Shown: positions 1 to 14,341 of the stretch, piece after piece
Numbering within the stretch: position 1 is the stretch's first letter
Layout of the letters: every line of letters starts with the position of its first letter
Made by a program: the position numbers and the translations under genes
Assembly (NCBI GenBank): GCA_024362935.1
Contig: JANCRA010000004.1
Coordinates: forward strand, 24,419,121 to 24,483,120
DNA length: 64,000 nucleotides
Source: Setophaga petechia
Taxonomy: Eukaryota; Chordata; Aves; Passeriformes; Parulidae
Direction: 5' to 3'
Notes under the pieces: model-generated
The model's database searches: none
Seen by the model: only the letters and a program-made list of their open reading frames with translations
What the model was told of the DNA's origin: nothing

Positions 1-3000
1 ATTATTTTGCAGAAAGTATGCAAACAGTATAAATTGTTAGATTCTCTAACATGCCAAGTAGAAGAACATGCTGAGATTGTGACATATTTGATACTTTTTT
101 GGCGTAGTAACAAACTTGCCATTGAAATACTGTTAGAGAAAGTTTTCAGACTCAGTAGACCAAGCTATTACCTAGTGAGAAGAATCAAAAATGAAGCTGA
201 ATAAAGGCAAAAGTGAAAATAGCCTATTACACTGCCTAGGAAATGAGGAAATCTGTAAAGGAATTAGGAACACTGAAAGAAATAAAAAAGTCTTAATATT
301 CTTCATAATGTAAAACTGCAAACAAGGGTTTATTTTTAATGAACATGAATTGCAACTTGAAAGTATTGTTGTGGAAGTCTTGATTTTATTCTTTTAAATG
401 AGAAAAAAAGATAAAACATGTATTGGATATATGTAACCTGAGATACTGTAACTTCCATCTAGTTTTATCATTAAAATACTTCAAGAATAAAAAGTTAATT
501 TCGTAGGTTAGTTTGTAATTCTGTTTACTATTTTACAACTAAAACAAATTCAAAATCACTTTTGAGTAATTGTTGTTTCTTCCTTTATTATTTTAGAAAC
601 CAGGCTCTAAAGCAAAAATACAGAGCACATAATAAGCAGTTCTTTGTGTATTGCAGTTTCATGAGAAAGTTGCAAAAAGTCACAAAATACTGTTTGATGA
701 TACATATATATTGTCTTTCAATTACACTGAAAGAACTTTTGGCAATGTGTTTTTACCTGTTAATCTTCTGTTAAAAGAAAATACACTACAGTTTCCTAAA
801 ATAAGTCAATAAGTGTGAGTAAAGAAAATAGAAAGGTGCATTTGAAGGACAAATGAAAAATTATTTGAAGCTCTTGCTCTGGAAATTTAACATTTTAATT
901 TAAGGACTACCTGTTTGTTTTATTTATGCTTTTCTACTGTAGTTTTCAAATTCATATTTTATTCATATTACGCCATTTTCTGATGCCATTATTGCATCTT
1001 CTGTTGTTGTTGCAGCAAACTTCAGATCTATTTCCTTAATAAATTGTGACTGTAATTAGTAAAATGCTAAATAGTTTCTCATGATAAGTTAGAATATGAA
1101 TGTGACAGTGCCTTTTATACCTGCCATTTAAAAGTGCTGTGCTATTTACATGTTCAGAAAGAGGAAAGTATTTTAACTGGCTATTCTAGCCACAACACTT
1201 TCCCAAGATAGCTGATGTGCAGAACAAATTATGCAAGTGTGTGTTGGGAACCACACATCAGTGATAGTGTGGCCTAGAGGAGGGAGGGATGCACCACCAC
1301 AACCACCAGCTGCAGTTCCTTAACCACTCCTTATCGCTCATGTTTCATACTAGAAGTTAAGAGAGCAGAAGGTGATGAAAGTCCAGATGGACAATTGGCT
1401 GTGAAGTTTCTTGATGACTATTGTGTTCTACTGAAGAGTTACCATGTTTTCCCCTTGAAGGGTTTTAGCAAAATTTCAGTGTTGACATCATTGAAGTATA
1501 TGATGCCTCAGGATCATCCCTGCCTCAGGGAACAAGATCCAAGAACACAGGTTTATATAAACCTTTGTCTGAGGGCTGGGTAAGGTTTCTTTCATTTTTT
1601 TCTCAACCTGTGCTGAGTATTTATGATGTCTTTATTCCAGGAGACATACCAGCATAGACCCCATTGCCCAAATCAGAATCTCCCTTTCTTTTTCTAAAGA
1701 TGCATGCCATGCAATCAATTTTAATGTTTCCTTATGACAGCTAGCATGATGCTGTCAGAGGTTATAAATTAGCTCACACTTTTCATCCCCAAGTGTCTTA
1801 GAGAGAAGGTCAGTAGGGCTAGCCATAGCAGAGATTCCTGGTACATTTTGTAATCACTGCATTGTCATAAAAAGTTTCTTCACTGATATTAGATGTCTTA
1901 AAAATCCTAGGAAAAAGCAGACGACACCATATACCTGTAGAGATTAACTATCAAAATTAAAACAAAATGTGAAATCTTGATAAGTTTATGCTTTTTAAAA
2001 GATAATGTTTATGTAATACTCCCATTTTCATTCAGATTCAAAACTCTGTGTCTTGCTGTAAGTAAAAGACAGAAGTCAAAATTATGAAAGAGTATCAGTG
2101 TTGGCTTCCTCCTGGTAAGACCTGCTCATTGACTTTTCCCATTAATGTCAGGGGACTAAATAATCTAGGAAGTCGATTTCTCTCTTAGTTTTATCTTCTA
2201 CAAGCCAAAAGTAATTTTTTTGTTATCTGAGATGCTACTTGTATGCTGTAATGTAGCTGTCTGCCTGGTTTGGTGAAATCTGTCTTCTGGGTACCAAGTA
2301 GCCCATTGATAGATATCTCAGTCTCTAATAGCATTTGTGAGGGTTTCTGCACACAACTGTGTTATTACTAGTTGCTCAGGTGTATAATTTTTAAATACAT
2401 TGAATATTTTTAAAATACAACCCAAATAATCAACTCTGCATTTGTTTCCTTGTGGGAGTATAAATCAAAACCAGGTAAGTTACTGTGATTGGCCTGAGCA
2501 TTTCCTTTCTCCAGGCACTTGAAGTACAGTTTTTAAAGTAGAACATGCTAAGACAAGGCTTCAGCTTTCTGTGTGGTAAAACAAGTTACCTTTTCCCATA
2601 TGTCGGCATTGTTTTTCCCTTGGGAGTTGGCAAAGTCTCTTTCCAGGTAAAGAAGCACACTTTATCATGTTTCATCAATGTCTCAAAAAAAGTGTGAAGA
2701 GCTGCATATCTTTTCAAGAGAAAGATTTATCATCATGCTTTTCCTTCTAATGAAGATGCCAAGTTTCCATTGCTTGCTGCAACTTCACACTTTGATGAAA
2801 TCCAAATGTATATGTATATATATCCTGTTGCTGTTGAACTCAACTATCCCGGTGCCCAGGTGAAGTTGTTACCAGTCATTAGGAGGTGGTGGTATAGCCT
2901 CTGGAATCAGTGGTTCCTAACTACAAGGCTCTAACTTTATCTGCTCCTGAGTTCTGGTCTGAACATGGTGAGAGCTGAAACCATTAGTGATAGGTAGATG

Positions 3001-5213
3001 GCCCACATGATAGCAGTTTGATCAGTGATTGCCAGGGGACAGCTACTCATGCCAGGAAAGGGCAACCTTTGGCAGAGGAAAAAGAAAGGTTGAAGATAGG
3101 TAGCAGAGAGACTGAATTACCCTGTGATCAACCAAATCAAAGAGTTTCATTGTCTCAAAAAGGGGACTGGAAATTTTGAAAACCTTTTTCTCCCTTGTGG
3201 AAACTTGCGGATTTTGTTTCTGGTGCCATTAATCAGGCTATTATGAGATTTAATTTTTTAATACAGAGTATAAATATAAGTTTAACTCTGCATTCATGAG
3301 GTTTTCCATCTAGACATTGCAGGACATAAAGGGTCTGTGGTTTCGCTTTTGGTTATACTAGACCCCTGGTTCTGACCCTGGGTAGGCCACAACACTGTAT
3401 TTCACTATAAAACAAATCAGGGATGTTTATTCATCTGAGATTTTTGTCATCACTGCAGTTATGGATTATTACTTGTTGTAATCATGCTCTTAAAAATGAG
3501 ATTCCATTAAAAAAATTAATCTATGACAGGGGTGTTTATTCACATAAAAATTGAAATAGTGCATAGCCCAAGACTTACTTTTTCCTTCATTTTTGCAGAT
3601 TGGTTAGATAACTTAGCTGTTTCAGGTTGTCATATCTTTGTTCCTTGGCCACTGCTGCCGCATCATGAAAATATGGAGAAATTAGTTGGTAAACGAAGAA
3701 AAGTTGTAGCTCTTTTAACATATCAGATTCTAATGCCTCTGGAGACTACTGACAGAACCATCCAAATGCTCAGTTGACAAAACACGTACTTTTTAAAAAA
3801 GAGTTTCTGTATCCGTTTAAGTTAAGACAACCCAGTGGAGGCCGGTAAAACCTGAGAACCCCAATAAAGCAGCACTCCCTCCTTGCAGAGCCAGGAACCC
3901 TCCTAGAGGGCAGCAGGTTCCTCGGGTTGCTGGTGGGGTCCACCTGCCCTGGCAGGAGTTCAGTGAAGCTGTTATGTCTTGACTACTTCCTGCCATCTTC
4001 CTTTACAGTTGTTTTATCTCTGTGGCACAGGGCCCAGCTTAAAGCCTCCCAAAGGGTCATATGCTGAGGCATGCTTCAGGTGCTGGAATGGCATGAATTT
4101 TGTGGGTGGCTCCAGTATTTTTTTGTAATGATGAGCTTGCTGCACTCCATGCAGCTAGGGCTGTTTGCTAGGATCCAGGCCTGCTGCCTTGCTATCTCCT
4201 TCCTCTTTTTGGGCCTTGCAGAGGAGAAGGGACAGGATCCTGCACTGCAGGAGGGATTAACTTCTGGCTTCCAGCCTGCCATTAAGCACCCTCCAGCAGG
4301 ATGGCTTGTTTGCCTTACATTTTTTCCTCCCCTGCAAGCACACATGACTGCCTGACTGAAAGGTGAAAGACCAGTATCTTCCTAATTTTAATAGTCCCAG
4401 TAGCATCATAAATAAAATCTAGCTCTGTAGCTTATACATGTCTGGTAGCATGCAGCAAATCTCACTGTCTTTAATCCTCTCCCTGGCAATACTCCCACTG
4501 GCTTCAGTGGGAGTTTTGTCTGAGCATGACCAGAGTTGGAATTTCAGGTTTTGTTCCTACATTAATTTTTCAACAAGGAACAGAAATGGATACTATAGAT
4601 TTTCAGTTAAACATTAGGAAGACATAAAACTGACATTCTTTATAATGTAGTAGTACAAATATGGGCAATTACCTTTCTGGCATTGTCTTGTGGGAATAAT
4701 ACAGATGAATTACTTTAACCCATTCCTAACATAATTCATGTGCAGCCATATATTACAGATGCTACCTTTCAGTGACATAACTAAGTGCCACAACTAAGTG
4801 CCACAGCAGGACAAGACTACATTTGCCAAAAAGGTTGTCATCATTCTTAATAAAAAGACAGCAGTCCCAATTTCACTGTCATTCATAGGAATTTCAAACC
4901 ATTATCAATGTAATAACTTACTCCTGGCTGATATTAAGAGGAAGGGAATTAGACTCTTGGTATTGCTATTCCACTTTATCTGTTCAAAGGATCTAATGCT
5001 TTGTGTTTGATTTGACTATTTCACCCTATCTCTGAATTTGCTTTTCTTTACCTGTGTGATGAACTAGCTAGTTGGAGTTTAGCATATTATATTGGATTTT
5101 AAAAAGAAAAACAAAAGGAAAACCTCATCTGGCAAAGAGAAGTAAGGTGTAGAAAAATCTTTGGGGAAAAATGAATTATTTCTAAAGAATTATGGTATAA
5201 ATGTGCCAAGTAG

Positions 5214-5214
5214 G

Positions 5215-5264
<50 letters not shown>
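5214..5264. repeat. (TAGA)n tetranucleotide microsatellite, about 12.75 uninterrupted units
   Basis: The 51-bp run is a perfect TAGA/GATA repeat. It reads through on the minus strand as a run of LSIY-type residues, which explains the short reading frame there. Perfect tetranucleotide runs of this length are usually length-polymorphic, so this is a likely intronic marker. Confidence 0.97.
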
Positions 5265-5265
<1 letters not shown>

Positions 5266-8200
5266 GGTATAGATCTCTGGTGACTCTGGAGAATGAAATA
5301 CCAATTTCATTCAAATTATTGGTTACCTAGTACTACTGTGGTTGAATTGATTGTGGGCATTTTTGACACACGTCTGCCTTTTGCAGCTTGGTCCGTTGAG
5401 ACCATTTTGTGTGTGACCATTGCAGATGCAAATTTTTAATCTAGTCCAGCACAATAGAGGATTGTGGCTGTGCATGGTTTGTGCTTCTGGTTTTGGTTTT
5501 TTTTTTTTTTTCCTAGTGATCTCTGAAGGTGAGAAGATGATTTTTGCAGGTCATTTCAGAGATACATTAGTTAAAAAGGTTTATAAGGTCATCTACTTCA
5601 ATTGATGCCAATATCATACATGTGTTCATTAGATTTTGTGTGGAATTACAAAACCATTTTCTTCTACTTTATAGTATTTGCTTTTAGTGGTGGTCAGGAA
5701 TAAGGCTGTTCTTTAGCAGTTCCTTTTTGAGATTATTTGATTTTTATGCAAATCTGTTCTGATAAATCTGTTGCTAAGAAACAGCCATGACTGAATTTTT
5801 GATAAAAGAGGGAACTAGACTGAAAATAAATGAATGTCATTCTAGAATACTTGAATTTCACAAGTACTAATGCTGTTTAATCCTAACAGAAAAATGACAA
5901 CACCACAGGATGCCATGTTGTTGTTGGAAAAAGTGAGGATAGATGAGACAGGTGGTCAAGAGAGACTCAGTTAAGTGTGATAAGTGAAACTCTTTATAAA
6001 GGAGGAAGTGAATAAATAAGCAGAGGAGGCCCATTAGAAAGATACTAATGGATATATAAAAATACTCAGAAGAAGAAAATTTATTAAAAAATCCTTCATC
6101 CAGGATTTTTATAAATTAATTTTTATAAATTAAACTCTACATTGTTCAGAGCCTTGAAGAATGGAAGTAGAGATGCTCCAAATATTTTAGCAAAACCTCA
6201 TTGTTATGTCCTGACCAATTCCAGAATTAATGCATCCTTTTCCAAATCTGCTGTAGCAAAACTGCCAGAGTTTGTGGTGTGGCTACTTTTGGAATGGCTG
6301 CTCTAGCTGGTATGTTGCAAACAGGTTTGAGTATGTGGTATTTTCCTGCTTCTCATAGCAGCAGTTTCAAGGAAAGCTGGCAGGAGAGAGGTGATAGGAG
6401 GAATCTCCAGTAGATGAGGCATCATGTGGCAGGGAGGAGGAGGAGGTGTCTGTAAATGGCAGTAGAGGTTTATCATGTAGAGGCAAGACAGTCAATTTGT
6501 GCAGCTAATCCTATAGCTTGTGAGTGATGCTACTGGAACAGAAGTTTGACATGTTTCCTTTTTATATATGTCATTTGCTCCACTGTAGTAATTTTTGGAT
6601 CTGCATTAAAAAAGGATTTTTGAGAATGTAAATCTTCACTGCCTTAGGAATCGTGCTTTGGGAAAGAAGGGTGTTGTTGGAAGGCAATTCTGCATCTTTG
6701 ATCTGAAGATGTTTTGGCTGGAATATTCCTCCAAGCAGACTGTTATGTTTCCTACCATCTCCAAAGGTGAACTGTTCTTTAAACAGTGTCCAAAAGATCT
6801 AATCAAGCATAATCCAGAAATCTATAACAATGGAAATGGCTGGTTTTCTTTTCCTTAGGATTTCTTAGAGGTGCACGGAAGAAGTGCTAGAGTGGGTCTG
6901 CTGGTAAGACTTTTCCAAATACTTCACCTGGATATCATGAGTATTTTTCGTGACACATGATATCTGAGCATCAAAAAACTTCACAGAAGAAGATTCTGGC
7001 CGGTCTCTTTGTGACCATCAAGGTCTTCTGAGCATGCCCTCGAATCTGTTTAAAAGCTTGGGATATGCATATTGCTGAATGCTTTGAGGACAGGTTCTGT
7101 AAAGAAATGGCTGCTGTTGCACAGACAAAAAAGGAATCAGTTTCACTGTTGTTAAGTAATCTAATGTAATTGGAATAAAATGTCAGGTGTTAATATTTAG
7201 GAAGGAAAGTTAGGTCTGTCTTTCTCTGTGCTTACTGAAGGCTACTTTTGGACAGCTTGTATTCTGTGCCAAAGTCCTCTGCCCTTCCAGCAGCCGTCTT
7301 CCAAAGACCAGCTGCTGTCTTTGAAATACATGCGAAATTGGGGCCATCAGCACCCCAAGCCTGTTCACCTAAGGTGAAAGCAAACTTCTTGACAGGGAAT
7401 ATATGGGAGAATGTTAGTTCACCATGTTCCCATGCCCTTCTCTTCATGTGTATGTAGGCCTTTGTATTTCGTTTTTAAAACCTGTTTTCCAGGATGAGAA
7501 GTGTTTGGAGATGAAGAGGAGGCAGTCCGCGTCAGTGCAGGTTCAAAATAGCTCTAGATGGGCTGTAAGATCATCTCAGTGAGAGCTTAGTGAACAGAAA
7601 TACCAGATTCCTGCAGATGTTGTTTACAATTTGAACATGATGTTAGGGTTGATTTAGTTTTGCTTCTTTGTAGCTTGTCAGGTTTAAGGTTAGCTAGTCG
7701 GGTGGTAAATCAAAAAATATTTGTAAGTTGTTATTCTGGAATGCCTGTTGGGAACAAATTCAGAGGTATATTCACTGTAGTGTTGATTTTATAACCGATG
7801 CAAATGTTGGGGGCCTGTAATGGTCTTGCACTGACAGAAAGTAAGAAATTATACAAGACTTTGTGTTACTATGTCTTGTAATTAACACTTCCCCTGATTA
7901 ACATTTTTGAAGAAATAAAGGGAAATTTCCTGCTGAAATGAACTGTATGTAAAAACTGCTATTAAACAATGTATGTTCTGGTAGAATAACCCACCATGTA
8001 GTAGAGCACCAATGTTCTTCTCACCCAGCTAAACCTAACTTTATTCTGTAGGCTGGTAAAGTGAACTTCTAACGTATGGAAATATACATATTTCATTAAG
8101 CTATGATGTGTATTTGTTGAGCTCTGGGCTTCCTTCAGTTCTGAATAGACATAAATCAACATTTGAAGACCGAAGGTGTTTCCTATAAGATCACTCATGA

Positions 8201-9253
8201 TCTATCTTTTTATCATTATGGAAGTTTAGGGATGAAGGAAACCTGGGCGATCCTTCCCTATCCTAAATCTGTATCAACTATACCTGCATTTTTCCCAAGA
8301 GACATTTTTCCTCATGCACCTTCAAGAACTTCAAAAGCAGAGATTTCTGAGTCTTCTATGAGCAATTCCAGTGCTCATGGAAGCAAGATCTGTTCCAAAG
8401 TTCCTGAGGATCTGTTCCTGGGGACCTATTCTAAAGTTTTTACCATAGTCGTTTTTAATGCACTTTTGTCATGGAACTTTTAGTTCCTGTTTCTCAAAGA
8501 CACACAATAAAAATTGTAACTATCCATTGGAAGGCTATCCTTGTGTACCTCCTCAGATGATAAATCCCAATTCTTCAGTTTTTCATCAAGTCTCTGAGTA
8601 CTTCTAGATTTTTTCATATTGTTTTTACATTTGATATGCTTGAATGGAAGAGGCCTGTAGAGATTATCTCTCTGCTTCAAGGAAATAATCACTGAGGCTT
8701 AAAAACATTTAGATAGTGTCAGCTTTTTTTTTTTCCTTAAAAAACCCCACACAATCAAATACAATTCAAAATCAAGAAGCTTTTCTCCTCAATCTAGCTT
8801 ATCTGCCTTATCATCTAACTGTTGAACTGAACAGAATTCGGAAAATTATTCAAGTTAACTACTCCAAATATCTTTGTTCTTCTCTGACAGCAAAAGCAGC
8901 ATGGGGAAAATTTTATTGCTTCGGTACACTTTGTATTTATCCTCTAGACAACAGAGGCCCTCATTCCCAGTCTTAGGAATGGGAACACTCACACTTAGAT
9001 TATTTATGAGAAGTCTGTAAGGAAGCAGTTTTTAATTAAATAGTTCTTAAATGAAATGAAAGGCAACAAGGATTTAATTTCAGGTGAATAATTATTTTTT
9101 TGCTTGATGCCAGCAAGTACATTCCAGTTGATCTTATTTATTATTGTGGTGATTTTTCACTGTAGCATTTTTGAAGGATAGTAATTTTACCTACGCTTCC
9201 AAGATATCCAAACCTCCAAGTGGCTATAATGAATAGTGCTGATGATCTATATT

Positions 9254-9275
9254 AAAAAATGATAAATCATTTTTT
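9254..9275. repeat. Short inverted repeat (9-bp arms, 4-base loop)
   Basis: Arms AAAAAATGA (9254-9262) and TCATTTTTT (9267-9275) are exact reverse complements around TAAA. The stem is AT-rich and weak. No function is claimed. Confidence 0.85.
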
Positions 9276-11763
9276 CTTAAATTCTATCACATTTTCTGCT
9301 TTGTTTCTTTAATTCTCTGGCTCATGTATTAATATTGATTAATATCCCACATCCCAGTAGGTTTTTTTTCTTAGGTCTATCTTTCATTTGACTACCAATA
9401 ATGAGAGGCCATAAATTCCTTGCACTTCATAAGAGGGCTCATCAGCTGAGCTGCAGATACTGCAAATGTGTCCACAAAGCAGTGAACAGCTGCACAACCA
9501 CCATTCATCCTATATCCAAGGAGGGCTATGAGTCCCAAAGGGCTCTGTGGTTTGACAGCTGGGGCTGCCAATTCCTCCCAGGTCTTGGTCATGACTTTGA
9601 CAGAGATCCCACCTTCAGTGCTGGCTAATTCTGTGCCAAAGTGCTCTTCCTGTTGTCTCCAAATCAAAAATAATAGTAGTGCATACCTCACCATAGATGA
9701 TCTACGTGGATTTATTGGTTATGGTGCATAAGAATGTGACAATGCATGCCAGATTGCAGTTGTTAGATCTGTTTCACAAATGCCTTTCTTTCTGCCTGAA
9801 AGGAAAAAGAAATCAGCAACCTTTGTGATGCAGGTTGAGAGGTTGAGGTTTTGCTGATAGTATCCGTGGGGAGAGCTGGCCATGGACTGAAACCAGGGCA
9901 GAAGGGTTAGGAGGCTTTCATCCACTCCAGACAAAGTATGTATTAGACACCTCATTCTTTTTCTTACAGGGCTTTGCAATGCTGCAAAGGAGGTTTCTTG
10001 GGTGAACTGTCTTGCCAGCCTGTCCCAGACCAAGACACCAGTGTCTTTATCCCAGTACCCTGTAGGTTACTTGACTTTCGGGTGTCGCTTGCATTATGAA
10101 GGAGTCCCCTAGGCTATCCTTGGGAGCCATCCCTTGCAGAAACAATTGCTCTAAGCTTGTGTGTGAGGGGATGCAGGAATGCATGGATATAGGGGAGCAT
10201 AGAGGAGAAAGGCAGCTGAAAGGAACAAGGAACTGACTGGGATTCTTTCACAGTCACGCACCAGAATAAAACCCAAGCAAACAAGTATGCAGCTGTGGCT
10301 CTTAGATTCAAAGCCAGAACAAAGAGCCCTGATGAAATATTGAGTGGCTAAAATCTGTGCATAGTCATGTCAATGGAAATTACCCAGATTGTGTGTTTGT
10401 TCCTCTGTAGAGGAGCTAGGCATTGAAATAAGTTTTCCTGCAAGACGAACATGTGTTTTAGGGAAAAGGCATCTTGACACATTGCAACACTAGAAATTTG
10501 GTACCATAAAGCTAAATAACATACCTGTTATTTCATTAGTCTCAAAGGTATGCATTACTTAAATAATTCCATGCAGGAATGAAGATAATCCAACAATGTA
10601 GATCATTTGCTCTGTATGAAAGTGGCCCAGTGACAACAAAACAATTTAGGCTTCTTCTGAAGCTGCAACAGATGAGAAAAAGTTAAACATTGATTTCTCA
10701 CATGAAAAAAAAGGAAAAATACCTTTTTTCCTTGATCATCCAAACAAAGCAATTCATCATTGAATTGGTCTAATTTCATCATGATTTTCAAACTGATTTC
10801 TCCAGTTTGTTTTGCAATAGTTGTAAGTGAACAGATTCCTAGGGATTGCTTCTGGAGTTTAAACCCTGATTTTCTACTCTCCTTTGAGAGATCTTCAAGA
10901 AGCCTACTTACTTTTTTATTCGGAGAATATTAGAAGCACATGCTGGTGGGGAACAGAGCTATTTGTCTGCTGGATGTAAGGATGCTCTCCAGTGCTCTGT
11001 TTGGGTTCTCCTGACTTCCTAGGAGCATCATCTTGGATGGGAACTGAACTTCTTGGCCAGTGTCAAAAGGTTTTTCTCATCTCATATGTCAAGAAGCAAC
11101 AGAGTACAAGCTTAAACAAGCACTAGTGGGTGTAAATCAGTTAAATAGATTGATGATACCTGTCAGAAGATGTGAAATTGTTTATCCTATAAACACTAAA
11201 GCCTGGCAAGTCTCAGTTTTCTGAGTCACAGACTTAATGTGTAATATTGTGGGTTTTGGCTCAGTGTACTGTTCCAGGGTAGAAGGACATGCACTCTTTG
11301 ATCTGTGAAGAACAATATGATTTAGCAGGATGAACTTGGGTATAATGTTTTTTAGGGTGATCTTCTCATTTTTCTTCACTACAACAAAGGAGGATTAACC
11401 CCCTAATACTCGTTTTGCAACTGCATGGGACAGTGACTGTAGAGATGGCTACACAAAGACTAAGACTAATGGCTGCTGTGTGGGTAGCTGGCAGGGATGG
11501 GGATATGAGATAGGAAAGGTCAATTAGAAGGTGGGTAGAGGCAAGATGTGCTATTGCTCCGCATAGCTGAACTGCTGACAAAACATGGGAGTGCCTTGCC
11601 TTGAGCTTTCCCTCATTACAAGCATTGGCAACTGCAAAGCAAAGACCATAGTTTTAGTAAGTCCACTCTAGATTGGCAGAACAATCTGACTTCACTTTGA
11701 ACATCTCCACCAAGCAAAGCAAGACTTAACTTGCTACTCTTTGGAAGCATATTCAGTCTTCTT

Positions 11764-11812
11764 TTGGTTGGTTAGTTGGTTGGCTGGTTGGTTGGTTGGT
11801 TGGTTGGTTTGG
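11764..11812. repeat. (TTGG)n imperfect tetranucleotide microsatellite
   Basis: The tract is built from TTGG units with single interruptions (TTAG, TGGC) and trails into a T/G-rich stretch ending near 11820. The purest part spans about 11785-11809. Confidence 0.93.
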
Positions 11813-12867
11813 TTTTTGGTTTATTCCTTGAGTTCTATTTATATCTTTTAATCCAATTCCTCCTATATAACATACTACAGTTTAAGAGACCAATAGTATA
11901 AAATATTTTTTCTATAATTGCATTTCTTTCTATTATGCTGGCTTTCTTGTCCACTCTAACAGTGTTGGTACCACGTATGGTACCACAGTTTCTGAACATG
12001 GGAATACAAAGGAATATTTGAAGTAAAACTTAGCACCTTAGTCAGGGAAAAAGTGTGCCAAGCTGTGATTGATTACTTGTCTTCCAGAGGGAGTAAAAGA
12101 TAAGATCACAATTTTTAGAGTAAAGCTGAAAAGGTGACTCTTCTGCTGAGAAAGTTGGCTCTTGCTTTGATAAGAAGAAAAATTGAATATCTGCTCTTGC
12201 TTTCACTTCAATTAGGTAGAAAATATAAAAATCTACAGCAAACATGGGAATCTCACAGGACATGAAATCTTGTGTAATTGCTTTTCAGAACAATGTATTT
12301 ACCTAGTGAAAAAATACATCCCTCCCAAAAGGAAAAAAGGAGAAGATTCAGTATAACCTTGGAATTTAGCAGAGGTGCTGACTGATGAGACATGCATTCA
12401 CTGTTGTGCTTTTAACTTGGCAGTGTGCTGTTACCATGTCTTGGCACAGACTGATCCCTATTCCCGGGGGAGCCAAGAGCCAATGCTAGTGCAAGGTTCA
12501 CTGAGGAACCATCCTAAGAATCAACATAATTTTTCATGGAAGGAACAATTTTTATTAAGGCGTCACAGCACAAAATTGTCTCTATAAATGCTGCTTTTTA
12601 CGTGACCTGCTTCCTAACAGTTGAGTAAGTATATGCATCCTTGCAAATGCACAACTCCAACCACAAAGCTAAAATTGGGGTGGGTTTGTGGTATTTTATT
12701 ACCCCTATTTTCTTCCAGTGTGCCTGAGCCATTAGTAGTGACTTCATGGACAACTGGAATGATGTGTGTTGCACAGAAATGTGTCGTGCAAAAGCAGCTC
12801 CAACAAATAGCAGTGTAGCATGAACGTTAAAACTGCATTAACTCTGATGGTGATAGGAATATAATGA

Positions 12868-13136
12868 ACCACAGAACAGAGTCACTGAATGGCTCTGGGC
12901 AACCTTTTCCAGTGCCTCACCACCCTCACAGCAGAAAATTTCTTCCTAATATCTAATTTAATCCTGCTGTCTTTCAGTTTGAAGCCATTGCCCCTTGTCC
13001 TGTCACTGCATGCTCTTGTAAATAGTTTTGCTTCGTCTTTCCTATAGGCTCCCTTCTGGAGCTGGAAGGATGCAATGAAGTCACCCTGAAGCTTTCTCTT
13101 TTGCAGGCTGCACAATCCCAATTTTCTTAGCTTTTA
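12868..13136 (-). mobile_element. CR1 LINE fragment, C-terminal end of ORF2, 5'-truncated
   Basis: Read on the minus strand, 13121-12882 is an uninterrupted frame of 79 residues. It contains SDRTRGNGFKLK, then RIKLDIRKKF, then RVVRHWKRLPR, which is the well-known conserved C-terminal block of CR1 (chicken repeat 1) ORF2 downstream of the reverse transcriptase. An upstream SLQKRKLQGD segment matches the LEKRRLRGDL-type part of the same block. The frame stops right after LPRAIQ, where the family normally continues with a VDAPSLEVFK-like segment, so the element is cut or internally deleted there. The trailing bases (about 12868-12898) look like a degraded CR1 3' end. It is a dead insertion within the NTRK2 intron, in opposite orientation to the host gene. 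CR1 of this type points to a bird or another archosaur or turtle. Confidence 0.9.
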
Positions 13137-14322
13137 CTGTCATGAAAGGCTGTATGTATTAATAATGAATCTCCTTTGCCTGTTCAAAAATAGCAGTACA
13201 CCTTGAAAATAATAGAATTAAATTTTATTTCTTAACCTAGGGAAATTCAATTGTTTTGTTACCACCAAGGTAAAGTACAGTGCAGACATATACTGTTTGA
13301 AGGATAGCACAGCTCTCCTTTGGATGTGCAGTAAGTGAAGTTTGCTGTTTCTGCCTGTCCCCATATTATGTGTTGAGGATAATTCCCCCCCCAGCTGTTG
13401 GAGGCATTTTAGTTTTATTATAGCTCATCAGTTTCAAATAGAATTGGTTTTCTTACATGTCACAACTTTTTTAGAGAGCTGCTGGGCTTTTTTTTGTACA
13501 CAAAAGGGATTTTGCTTGAGCCTAGATGATGTGGAATGGATGAGTCTTTCGCTTAATATCAAAGAGAAGATAAATTAATCTCCATGTGGATAGCCCACAT
13601 CTTCCCCAAAGCAGAGTACTGATTCTTGTGTGGCTCCAACTTGTCTTCTTAAGAAAAATTGTCCAAAAGTGATATCAAGGGAAGATTCTGGGCAGCACAC
13701 TAGTAGAAGGTCTCTGGAGTCTTCTTAAAAGCTTAAGCCAACTGTGAATCACGTCTTGGCAATAGCTAGTGACTACTGATAACCCATGACTTTCACTTCA
13801 ACCTACTACATTTTGTCTAAAATTTCCATATTTCAGGTGTAAAACCAAGAGCAGATTTTATGAAAACCAGAGGCAGTAGTAGGTGACTGAGTGTAATTAT
13901 CATACTTGTTCTACCTTTGGCAAGTATTTCAGTGACCACATTTCATGTGGATGAAACCACACTCCAAGGTGGTTCAAGAAATTATCCTTCATTTTGAGCA
14001 CAGAGCCCATTCAGAAGAGGGCATCTCTCATTTCTTGTCAGCACAGGTGATAGTCTCATCTTGCATCCCAGAAATGCTTGTATATTACTTGAATATCATA
14101 GCCAGCTGCAGAGCTGGCTGGTCTATAGCTGTAATGTGGCTTGGTGCTCTCAGACAATTAAATGTAACTTTGTGATGAGTAGATAGTCTAACAAATAAAC
14201 AACCATGGAAGTGGTCCATGTAAAAGCTTGCTCACATTGATAAAAAAAGGTCAGGAAAAGGGAAGTTTGAAAGAATGTGAACTCATCTGCCTCTGATACA
14301 TAAAAAATTTCATCTGAGGGGT

Positions 14323-14341
14323 TCTAATTATCATAATTAGA
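14323..14341. repeat. Near-palindrome, 9-bp arms around one base
   Basis: TCTAATTAT (14323-14331) and ATAATTAGA (14333-14341) are exact reverse complements separated by a single C. The TAATTA cores resemble homeodomain sites, but motifs this short are common in AT-rich introns. Confidence 0.8.

Noticed and set aside
5497..5516. T15 followed by CCTAG, a perfect-looking 3' splice site
   Set aside because: No downstream segment has a convincing donor or TrkB-like translation. It is treated as a homopolymer run.
6859..6903. Exon-like 45-bp segment between CCTTAG and GTAAGA, considered as the missing juxtamembrane cassette exon
   Set aside because: In the phase required before exon A it contains a stop, and its translation does not resemble the known 16-residue insert.
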